Position numbers and translations under genes: made by a program. Shown here one piece after another: positions 36,101-48,100 of a DNA stretch of 64,000 bases. The DNA is from Sipunculus nudus (Eukaryota; Annelida; Sipuncula; Golfingiida; Sipunculidae). Each line of letters starts with the position of its first letter. The first letter of the stretch is position 1. The notes under the pieces are model-generated. The model ran no database searches, was not told the origin of the DNA, and saw nothing but the letters and a program-made list of their open reading frames with translations. Location: the NCBI GenBank assembly GCA_026874595.1, contig CM049316.1, positions 69,739,676-69,803,675 on the forward strand, given 5' to 3'.

Positions 36101-39100
36101 CGTTGTAAAGCTTTCACGTTAAGTTAGGGGTGACATTGTATGGCGAGCGTGCCAGGATATAATTAGCCTTAAAAAAAAAAAACTGGCTAATTACAGTAAG
36201 TTTCAGAAATTTTGAACTGAGAAAACAGTACTGAAACCAGACATTCATATACTCAAACTAGAGTTGATCTGAATTAATAATTGGATATGACACCAAATTG
36301 ATGTTATAGTGTATACTTGCTCAATGAAATTACCCCACTGTTGGGAGTTAATATTTATTCAGTGAGAATATTACCTGAAGCACAACATTGTTTCAGGATT
36401 AGCATATACCTTGAAGATTTGGCTAGAACACATGCATGTTTTGTGAGTAATGCTAGTTCAGTGATACCTGAACATCATTACTGGTTTGATATAAACCCAG
36501 ATTAGAGTGAAAATTTTTGATGTTGTTAGATACGCCCTGGTATAATTTTTCCTACACTGGTTTGTGATTGGTCACGTGGTAGGGTCTCTTTACAGGTAAG
36601 TTTACCCCTCCCGATTGGCATGGTAATCATAGGTGCATGGTGTTTATTGATATCTTGATATCCATCCGTCCATCCGTCTGACCCTTCGTCCGACCTTCCG
36701 TCCGTCCTCCGTATAAGTAGATTTTGATGCGTAGAGCTACCGTGGTGTAATTGTACGGATACCGCCGGTTCGTTAGGTTGGCTTTAACAGTACGTATTTA
36801 CGGATTTTTAAGAGCGGATATTACTAGATACTGGAATCTTACTAGGTTAGAGCGTTACCATGGAGACGTTAGAGTCACTTGTTAGATATGGACAGGCCTT
36901 GGGACTTAAGGACCAGGCTTTACAAGATTATGTTGAGGCTAGACGGCGTGCGGATGAGGAACGCGAGGAAAGAGCTAGGCAGCGGGAATTAGAGCGCGAG
37001 CGAGAGGCTAGAGCCCACGAATTAGAGGTTCTAAGGTTAAAGTCTGACTCTGGGGTTAAAGAAGAGAGAAGTAGGGATGTATTCCCGAAAATCCAGCTTC
37101 CACCTTTTGATGAGGCTCACGATCAGCTAGATGCGTTTCTTGAGCGATTTGAACGATTAGCTGTATGTCAAGGCTATGATAGGGAGAATTGGGCGTTACA
37201 CCTGAGTCCGTTACTGCGGGGTAAGGCGCTAGGGACTTACACACAGTTATCGGTTAGTGAGGCCATGGATTACGATAAGTTAAAGATAGCCTTGTTAAAG
37301 CGATACCAAATGACCGAAGAGGGTTATCGACACAAGTTTCGGACTTGTAGGCCTGAGCGAGGCGAAACGCCGAGTCAGTTTGCGGTGAGACTGAGTGGAT
37401 ACCTAGACCATTGGATAGGGATGGCAGGGGTCGGAGGTGACTACGACGGGGTAGTTAACCTGTTGATGTGTGAGCAGTTCGTAAACTGCTGTAGTAGGGA
37501 TCTCTCTATGTTTTTGAAAGAGAGACGGTGTCGTGACTTTGATAGTATGGTAGACTTAGCCGAGAGTTATACGGAGGCTCACGGTGTACACAGCCTTACA
37601 GCACGTCCTCGTTATGGCAATAATGTGCCGCGTCCAGCGCAACCGGTATCTCAGCCTAGAGAGAAGCGAGAGGTTGAGCGCAGTCCGGGCGGTCAGACAT
37701 TTAAGCCATCAGGAGGCATCAGATGTTATTTATGTAATGAACTGGGACATAAGGCGCGGGAATGTAAGACTAGTGCCCGGTCGAGGCCTAGGTCTTCCCC
37801 TCAAGTAGGGCGTGCTGCTGGCGATCAGCAGAGGTATAGGACTAATTTTAGCCCCCGTATAACCCAAAACAGAAACCGGAGACTATGTCAATGGCAGTAG
37901 TCGAGGCGGAAACGGAGACAGTCGGTGCGGTGAAACCGGAAGTAGAGAGTCCGAGTCAGTCGTTAGGATTTGCTGCCCAGACAGAAGGCGGAATCTCGTT
38001 ACCTGTGTGTGAAGGGCTGGTGAATGGTAAGTCAGCGAGGGTGCTGCGGGATTCGGGATGTTCCTCGGCAGGAATACGTGGGTCGTACGTGGAGCCGAAT
38101 CAGTTCACCGGACACCAGGTCGAGTGTAGGTTGTTCGACGGGTCTGTAAGACAATTTCCTACGGCTAGGATTAATGTGGACTGTGCGTACTTTGTCGGTA
38201 CTATCGAGGCAATGGTGGTCGGGGATGCTGTATGTGATTTAGCGCTAGGTAACGTAGCGGGAGCGCGTGATCCGTATGATCCGGACCCGACGTGGAAGTC
38301 TGAGCGGTCCTCAGGCATAGTGTGTGACGGTGTAGAGTCACAAAAGGAGGTGTCGTCCGCGGTGGAGACACGGAGCGCTGCACGAGAGAAACAGATACCG
38401 ACGCGTAGCTTGAATGTTGCAAGCCCAGTTGCCGGCCGAATTTTTGAAGGCGCAGGAGGAGGATGGGTCTTTAGCGCCGTATTGGAGGCTAGCTAGAGAG
38501 GCTAGAAATGATAGTCCGTTTAGAATTGAGGACGGGTATTTAGTTCGGGTTGTGAGTGATAAACGGGGAGATCAAGATGGATCTCGAGTGGTGGTACCTC
38601 AGACGTTACGGTACGACGTAATGAGGATGGGCCACGAAGCGGTTATGGCGGGCCATCAGGGCATAGACAAAACGCACGACCGCGTGAGAACTCAGTTTTT
38701 CTGGAAAGGGATGTATAATGACATTGCTGAGTTTTGCAAGTCCTGTCCCATTTGCCAGAAAACCATACCGAAAGGCAAGGTGCCTGGAGCTACGTTAGGC
38801 CAGATGCCATTAATTGATGAGCCCTGGCGTAGAATTTCGATGGATCTGGTTGGGCCGATCCATCCAGCGTCTGAGAGAGGTCACAGGTATATTCTGACCG
38901 TTATGGATTATGCCACTAGATATCCGGAGGCTGTTGCTTTAAAGAACGTAGATACAGTCTCTGTGGCTGATGCGCTAGTTGATATTTATGCGCGGTTAGG
39001 AGTGCCGTCAGAGGTGCTTACTGACATGGGAACACAATTTACGTCAGACCTCATGCGAGAAGTTAGCCGTGTTTTGTCTGTAAGACAGCTCACCACTACT

Positions 39101-42100
39101 CCTTACCATCCTATGTGCAACGGAATGGTGGAGAGATTCAATGGAACGTTAAAGTTAATGTTGAAACGGATGTGCGAGGAAAGACCGCGAGATTGGGATC
39201 GGTACCTCAGCGCCGTGCTTTTTGCGTACCAAGAAGCGCCACATGAGAGCACAGGGTTCTCACCCTTTGAGTTGCTCTATGGTAGGATCGTTAGAGGACC
39301 GATGCGGATTCTAAGGGATCTGTGGACCAAGCGAGATACTAGCGTCGAGACTAAAACCACGTACCAATACGTCCTGGACCTACAAGACAAACTAAGCGAC
39401 ACATGCGCGTTAGCTAGAGAGGCGTTGAACAAATCAGCGAACAGACACAGACTGTTATATGATAGAGGTAAATGCACGCGCAGGTTTGAGGCCGGAGACG
39501 AAGTTTTGTTGTTACTCCCGACGGAGCGGAACAAATTAATGGTACAGTGGAAAGGCCCCTATACCATTGTAAACAGGGTTGGGGACTTAGACTATCGGAT
39601 TAAGATTGGCGATAAGGTTAAAACCTTCCACGTGAATATGCCGAAACGGTACCCTGCTAGAAACGAGCCCCAGCATATTCTGGCAGCGGTAGCCAAGGGC
39701 GCACCTGATTCTATACATGATCCTGACGGTGTAGACGGGGAAACAGAGCACTGATAGACCTAAGACAAAGAAGGCTTTGCGAGCATTCCTAGGTCTTACA
39801 GGGTACTATCGAAAATTCGTGCCAAACTATGCGGAAATAGCGGTGCCCTTGACTGATCTAACGCGTAAAGGTCAACCTAACAAACTAGACTGGAAACCCG
39901 TACACGAGAACGCGTACTGTTCTCTAAAGGCTAAACTGTCAGACCCTCCCATACTGAAACTACCTGATTTCAGTAAACGATTTTATTTGAAATGTGATGC
40001 ATCTGATGTGGGTATTGGCTGTATCCTGATGCAAAGACACGAGGGGATCATGCACCCAGTAGCTTATGCCAGTCGTAAACTATTGCCCAGGGAGAGAAAT
40101 TACTCCACCATCGAGAAAGAGTCATTAGCAATTGTATGGTCTGTACAGAAATTTGAGATGTACCTGGCTTGTAGACCGTTCACCATTCAGACCGACCACA
40201 AACCATTAAAGTGTATTAGCAAATCAAAATGTGCTAATAAGAGAGTAATGAGATGGGCACTGGTTCTACAAGAGTTTAGATTTGATATTGAAGCAGTGTC
40301 AGGTAAACTAAACCATGGACCTGATTTTCTTAGCAGACTGCCTGAGTGTTAGGATGTAATGAGCTTTAATGTCTAGCCAGGTAAGTCTAAACATGTACAG
40401 GATTTTGCCCTGTGTCATAGACCGTGGGCATGTACTAATGACAACTTGTTACATGACCCTTATGTATTGCTATGTATTGCTACATGTAAATATGTTTAGC
40501 TGGACCCTGTAAGATAGAACGATACGATGTATCGAGAAAATACTGTGTATTTTCCTTAAAAGGAGGGGGTGATGTCACCAGAAATCGGTGACAATATGTA
40601 CGGTGTTTTGTATCATAGTTTAACGAAGTCTGTTCTCTATTGATATTGACGTGAAACGTCATCCTAAAGCGTTGACAGGTCTTGATTGTATATATATATA
40701 TTGTGTATTCTTGTATGGAATCCCATCGGCTATCAGCTGATTTATCCGTGTCACGCATCGTGTGTAATTATTTCTGGTATGTGGGTCGCCATGGTGACGC
40801 TAGCAGTCAAACCAGGTCACATATAACCTTATATGGGACACTTGAGCCATAAGCCAATCAGAGAACCGGATCGCCGTATTGTGACGACGATTGTGACGTC
40901 AGAGTTCAGGGAGAGACGCTGGAAGCTGCCTTCAGTTGGGTCTTGAAGCTTGAGGTGGCAGCACGCAATAACGGGAGTAGGAACATTGAAACGCCAGGAA
41001 CGGCATAGAAGCAAGCTTCTACATGAAGCAAGGACCCAGCTCATGAGAACTCAGCCGTGCTGCCGAAAGAGCTTCGTATTGGCGATATAGAGAGAGCGCG
41101 CTCGTCACCTGCCGGCCTAGTTCAGCTTGACCTAGATACATAACCGCCGTAAGCCGAGAAACCATTGCTACACGAGCAAGGTCAAGGACTCTAAGCTATA
41201 CGTAAACAAAGACAAGCAAGATCAGTTGAAGATCGCTAAACTCAGAAAGACTAGATCAATATGGTACTAACCATACGCTAGATTCTACACTAAACAGTAA
41301 CCAGAGATCTCTGAAGGAACTGGACTTTATTGGTTTTTATACAAACCACGGACTCAGTAAATATCCTGTATTTTTAATGTGAAGGACTGTCGTATTGACA
41401 CATCAACGCACACACACATCTACATCTTTGTAAGTATTGTCTTGAATTATATTGTGAATTTAACCTGATGTCTCATAGTTTCTATTGATCTGGGTGTATG
41501 ATTGTCTGGTATTTTTATACACGTCCTTAAAAGAACCTGGAAATGTCACCTGTAATGACCGGGATCTAATTTCTTGATTAATGAAATCAAGTGGCGAGCG
41601 TTAACCCATCCTATTGTTTTATAGGATATATCCGTTGTAAAGCTTTCACGTTAAGTTAGGGGTGACATTGTATGGCGAGCGTGCCAGGATATAATTAGCC
41701 TTAAAAAAAAAAAACTGGCTAATTACAGTAAGTTTCAGAAATTTTGAACTGAGAAAACAGTACTGAAACCAGACATTCATATACTCAAACTAGAGTTGAT
41801 CTGAATTAATAATTGGATATGACACCAAATTGATGTTATAGTGTATACTTGCTCAATGAAATTACCCCACTGTTGGGAGTTAATATTTATTCAGTGAGAA
41901 TATTACCTGAAGCACAACATTGTTTCAGGATTAGCATATACCTTGAAGATTTGGCTAGAACACATGCATGTTTTGTGAGTAATGCTAGTTCAGTGATACC
42001 TGAACATCATTACTGGTTTGATATAAACCCAGATTAGAGTGAAAATTTTTGATGTTGTTAGATACGCCCTGGTATAATTTTTCCTACACTGGTTTTTGAT

Positions 42101-45100
42101 TGGTCACGTGGTAGGGTCTCTTTACAGGTAAGTTTACCCCTCCCGATTGGCATGGTAATCATAGGTGCATGGTGTTTATTGATATCTTGATATCCATCCG
42201 TCCATCCGTCTGACCCTTCGTCCGACCTTCCGTCCGTCCGTCCGTATAAGTAGATTTTGATGCGTAGAGCTACCGTGGTGTAATTGTACGGATACCGCCG
42301 GTTCGTTAGGTTGGCTTTAACAGTACGTATTTACGGATTTTTAAGAGCGGATATTACTAGATACTGGAATCTTACTAGGTTAGAGCGTTACCATGGAGAC
42401 GTTAGAGTCACTTGTTAGATGCGGACAGGCCTTGGGACTTAAGGACCAGGCTTTACAAGATTATGTTGAGGCTAGACGGCGTGCGGATGAGGAACGCGAG
42501 GAAAGAGCTAGGCAGCGGGAATTAGAGCGCGAGCGAGAGGCTAGAGCCCACGAATTAGAGGTTCTAAGGTTAAAGTCTGACTCTGGGGTTAAAGAAGAGA
42601 GAAGTAGGGATGTATTCCCGAAAATCCAGCTTCCACCTTTTGATGAGGCTCACGATCAGCTAGATGCGTTTCTTGAGCGATTTGAACGATTAGCTGTATG
42701 TCAAGGCTATGATAGGGAGAATTGGGCGTTACACCTGAGTCCGTTACTGCGGGGTAAGGCGCTAGGGACTTACACACAGTTATCGGTTAGTGAGGCCATG
42801 GATTACGATAAGTTAAAGATAGCCTTGTTAAAGCGATACCAAATGACCGAAGAGGGTTATCGACACAAGTTTCGGACTTGTAGGCCTGAGCGAGGCGAAA
42901 CGCCGAGTCAGTTTGCGGTGAGACTGAGTGGATACCTAGACCATTGGATAGGGATGGCAGGGGTCGGAGGTGACTACGACGGGGTAGTTAACCTGTTGAT
43001 GTGTGAGCAGTTCGTAAACTGCTGTAGTAGGGATCTCTCTATGTTTTTGAAAGAGAGACGGTGTCGTGACTTTGATAGTATGGTAGACTTAGCCGAGAGT
43101 TATACGGAGGCTCACGGTGTACACAGCCTTACAGCACGTCCTCGTTATGGCAATAATGTGCCGCGTCCAGCGCAACCGGTATCTCAGCCTAGAGAGAAGC
43201 GAGAGGTTGAGCGCAGTCCGGGCGGTCAGACATTTAAGCCATCAGGAGGCATCAGATGTTATTTATGTAATGAACTGGGACATAAGGCGCGGGAATGTAA
43301 GACTAGTGCCCGGTCGAGGCCTAGGTCTTCCCCTCAAGTAGGGCGTGCTGCTGGCGATCAGCAGAGGTATAGGACTAATTTTAGCCCCCGTATAACCCAA
43401 AACAGAAACCGGAGACTATGTCAATGGCAGTAGTCGAGGCGGAAACGGAGACAGTCGGTGCGGTGAAACCGGAAGTAGAGAGTTCTCTATTGATATTGAC
43501 GTGAAACGTCATCCTAAAGCGTTGACAGGTCTTGATTGTATATATATATATTGTGTATTCTTGTATGGAATCCCATCGGCTATCAGCTGATTTATCCGTG
43601 TCACGCATCGTGTGTAATTATTTCTGGTATGTGGGTCGCCATGGTGACGCTAGCAGTCAAACCAGGTCACATATAACCTTATATGGGACACTTGAGCCAT
43701 AAGCCAATCAGAGAACCGGATCGCCGTATTGTGACGACGATTGTGACGTCAGAGTTCAGGGAGAGACGCTGGAAGCTGCCTTCAGTTGGGTCTTGAAGCT
43801 TGAGGTGGCAGCACGCACGAACGGGAGTAGGAACATTGAAACGCCAGGAACGGCATAGAAGCAAGCTTCTACATGAAGCAAGGACCCAGCTCATGAGAAC
43901 TCAGCCGTGCTGCCGAAAGAGCTTCGTATTGGCGATATAGAGAGAGCGCGCTCGTCACCTGCCGGCCTAGTTCAGCTTGACCTAGATACATAACCGCCGT
44001 AAGCCGAGAAACCATTGCTACACGAGCAAGGTCAAGGACTCTAAGCTATACGTAAACAAAGACAAGCAAGATCAGTTGAAGATCGCTAAACTCAGAAAGA
44101 CTAGATCAATATGGTACTAACCATACGCTAGATTCTACACTAAACAGTAACCAGAGATCTCTGAAGGAACTGGACTTTATTGGTTTTTATACAAACCACG
44201 GACTCAGTAAATATCCTGTATTTTTAATGTGAAGGACTGTCGTATTGACACATCAACGCACACACACATCTACATCTTTGTAAGTATTGTCTTGAATTAT
44301 ATTGTGAATTTAACCTGATGTCTCATAGTTTCTATTGATCTGGGTGTATGATTGTCTGGTATTTTTATACACGTCCTTAAAAGAACCTGGAAATGTCACC
44401 TGTAATGACCGGGATCTAATTTCTTGATTAATGAAATCAAGTGGCGAGCGTTAACCCATCCTATTGTTTTATAGGATATATCCGTTGTAAAGCTTTCACG
44501 TTAAGTTAGGGGTGACATTGTATGGCGAGCGTGCCAGGATATAATTAGCCTTAAAAAAAAAAAACTGGCTAATTACAGTAAGTTTCAGAAATTTTGAACT
44601 GAGAAAACAGTACTGAAACCAGACATTCATATACTCAAACTAGAGTTGATCTGAATTAATAATTGGATATGACACCAAATTGATGTTATAGTGTATACTT
44701 GCTCAATGAAATTACCCCACTGTTGGGAGTTAATATTTATTCAGTGAGAATATTACCTGAAGCACAACATTGTTTCAGGATTAGCATATACCTTGAAGAT
44801 TTGGCTAGAACACATGCATGTTTTGTGAGTAATGCTAGTTCAGTGATACCTGAACATCATTACTGGTTTGATATAAACCCAGATTAGAGTGAAAATTTTT
44901 GATGTTGTTAGATACGCCCTGGTATAATTTTTCCTACACTGGTTTTTGATTGGTCACGTGGTAGGGTCTCTTTACAGGTAAGTTTACCCCTCCCGATTGG
45001 CATGGTAATCATAGGTGCATGGTGTTTATTGATATCTTGATATCCATCCGTCCATCCGTCTGACCCTTCGTCCGACCTTCCGTCCGTCCGTCCGTATAAG

Positions 45101-48100
45101 TAGATTTTGATGCGTAGAGCTACCGTGGTGTAATTGTACGGATACCGCCGGTTCGTTAGGTTGGCTTTAACAGTACGTATTTACGGATTTTTAAGAGCGG
45201 ATATTACTAGATACTGGAATCTTACTAGGTTAGAGCGTTACCATGGAGACGTTAGAGTCACTTGTTAGATGCGGACAGGCCTTGGGACTTAAGGACCAGG
45301 CTTTACAAGATTATGTTGAGGCTAGACGGCGTGCGGATGAGGAACGCGAGGAAAGAGCTAGGCAGCGGGAATTAGAGCGCGAGCGAGAGGCTAGAGCCCA
45401 CGAATTAGAGGTTCTAAGGTTAAAGTCTGACTCTGGGGTTAAAGAAGAGAGAAGTAGGGATGTATTCCCGAAAATCCAGCTTCCACCTTTTGATGAGGCT
45501 CACGATCAGCTAGATGCGTTTCTTGAGCGATTTGAACGATTAGCTGTATGTCAAGGCTATGATAGGGAGAATTGGGCGTTACACCTGAGTCCGTTACTGC
45601 GGGGTAAGGCGCTAGGGACTTACACACAGTTATCGGTTAGTGAGGCCATGGATTACGATAAGTTAAAGATAGCCTTGTTAAAGCGATACCAAATGACCGA
45701 AGAGGGTTATCGACACAAGTTTCGGACTTGTAGGCCTGAGCGAGGCGAAACGCCGAGTCAGTTTGCGGTGAGACTGAGTGGATACCTAGACCATTGGATA
45801 GGGATGGCAGGGGTCGGAGGTGACTACGACGGGGTAGTTAACCTGTTGATGTGTGAGCAGTTCGTAAACTGCTGTAGTAGGGATCTCTCTATGTTTTTGA
45901 AAGAGAGACGGTGTCGTGACTTTGATAGTATGGTAGACTTAGCCGAGAGTTATACGGAGGCTCACGGTGTACACAGCCTTACAGCACGTCCTCGTTATGG
46001 CAATAATGTGCCGCGTCCAGCGCAACCGGTATCTCAGCCTAGAGAGAAGCGAGAGGTTGAGCGCAGTCCGGGCGGTCAGACATTTAAGCCATCAGGAGGC
46101 ATCAGATGTTATTTATGTAATGAACTGGGACATAAGGCGCGGGAATGTAAGACTAGTGCCCGGTCGAGGCCTAGGTCTTCCCCTCAAGTAGGGCGTGCTG
46201 CTGGCGATCAGCAGAGGTATAGGACTAATTTTAGCCCCCGTATAACCCAAAACAGAAACCGGAGACTATGTCAATGGCAGTAGTCGAGGCGGAAACGGAG
46301 ACAGTCGGTGCGGTGAAACCGGAAGTAGAGAGTTCTCTATTGATATTGACGTGAAACGTCATCCTAAAGCGTTGACAGGTCTTGATTGTATATATATATA
46401 TTGTGTATTCTTGTATGGAATCCCATCGGCTATCAGCTGATTTATCCGTGTCACGCATCGTGTGTAATTATTTCTGGTATGTGGGTCGCCATGGTGACGC
46501 TAGCAGTCAAACCAGGTCACATATAACCTTATATGGGACACTTGAGCCATAAGCCAATCAGAGAACCGGATCGCCGTATTGTGACGACGATTGTGACGTC
46601 AGAGTTCAGGGAGAGACGCTGGAAGCTGCCTTCAGTTGGGTCTTGAAGCTTGAGGTGGCAGCACGCACGAACGGGAGTAGGAACATTGAAACGCCAGGAA
46701 CGGCATAGAAGCAAGCTTCTACATGAAGCAAGGACCCAGCTCATGAGAACTCAGCCGTGCTGCCGAAAGAGCTTCGTATTGGCGATATAGAGAGAGCGCG
46801 CTCGTCACCTGCCGGCCTAGTTCAGCTTGACCTAGATACATAACCGCCGTAAGCCGAGAAACCATTGCTACACGAGCAAGGTCAAGGACTCTAAGCTATA
46901 CGTAAACAAAGACAAGCAAGATCAGTTGAAGATCGCTAAACTCAGAAAGACTAGATCAATATGGTACTAACCATACGCTAGATTCTACACTAAACAGTAA
47001 CCAGAGATCTCTGAAGGAACTGGACTTTATTGGTTTTTATACAAACCACGGACTCAGTAAATATCCTGTATTTTTAATGTGAAGGACTGTCGTATTGACA
47101 CATCAACGCACACACACATCTACATCTTTGTAAGTATTGTCTTGAATTATATTGTGAATTTAACCTGATGTCTCATAGTTTCTATTGATCTGGGTGTATG
47201 ATTGTCTGGTATTTTTATACACGTCCTTAAAAGAACCTGGAAATGTCACCTGTAATGACCGGGATCTAATTTCTTGATTAATGAAATCAAGTGGCGAGCG
47301 TTAACCCATCCTATTGTTTTATAGGATATATCCGTTGTAAAGCTTTCACGTTAAGTTAGGGGTGACATTGTATGGCGAGCGTGCCAGGATATAATTAGCC
47401 TTAAAAAAAAAAAACTGGCTAATTACAGTAAGTTTCAGAAATTTTGAACTGAGAAAACAGTACTGAAACCAGACATTCATATACTCAAACTAGAGTTGAT
47501 CTGAATTAATAATTGGATATGACACCAAATTGATGTTATAGTGTATACTTGCTCAATGAAATTACCCCACTGTTGGGAGTTAATATTTATTCAGTGAGAA
47601 TATTACCTGAAGCACAACATTGTTTCAGGATTAGCATATACCTTGAAGATTTGGCTAGAACACATGCATGTTTTGTGAGTAATGCTAGTTCAGTGATACC
47701 TGAACATCATTACTGGTTTGATATAAACCCAGATTAGAGTGAAAATTTTTGATGTTGTTAGATACGCCCTGGTATAATTTTTCCTACACTGGTTTTTGAT
47801 TGGTCACGTGGTAGGGTCTCTTTACAGGTAAGTTTACCCCTCCCGATTGGCATGGTAATCATAGGTGCATGGTGTTTATTGATATCTTGATATCCATCCG
47901 TCCATCCGTCTGACCCTTCGTCCGACCTTCCGTCCGTCCGTCCGTATAAGTAGATTTTGATGCGTAGAGCTACCGTGGTGTAATTGTACGGATACCGCCG
48001 GTTCGTTAGGTTGGCTTTAACAGTACGTATTTACGGATTTTTAAGAGCGGATATTACTAGATACTGGAATCTTACTAGGTTAGAGCGTTACCATGGAGAC

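Noticed and set aside
36317-36505. 62-codon ORF in the retroelement leader, present five times
   Set aside because: Same reason: copied with the element. It is preceded by an AT-rich leader and shows no recognisable motif.
37863-37869. CCCAAAA as a -1 frameshift site between gag and protease
   Set aside because: The heptamer is not in the required X-XXY-YYZ phase relative to the gag frame.
36860-40352. Bacterial contamination or horizontal transfer suggested by GC-richer sequence
   Set aside because: The composition shift coincides exactly with the retroelement's coding region, and the flanks are its LTRs.
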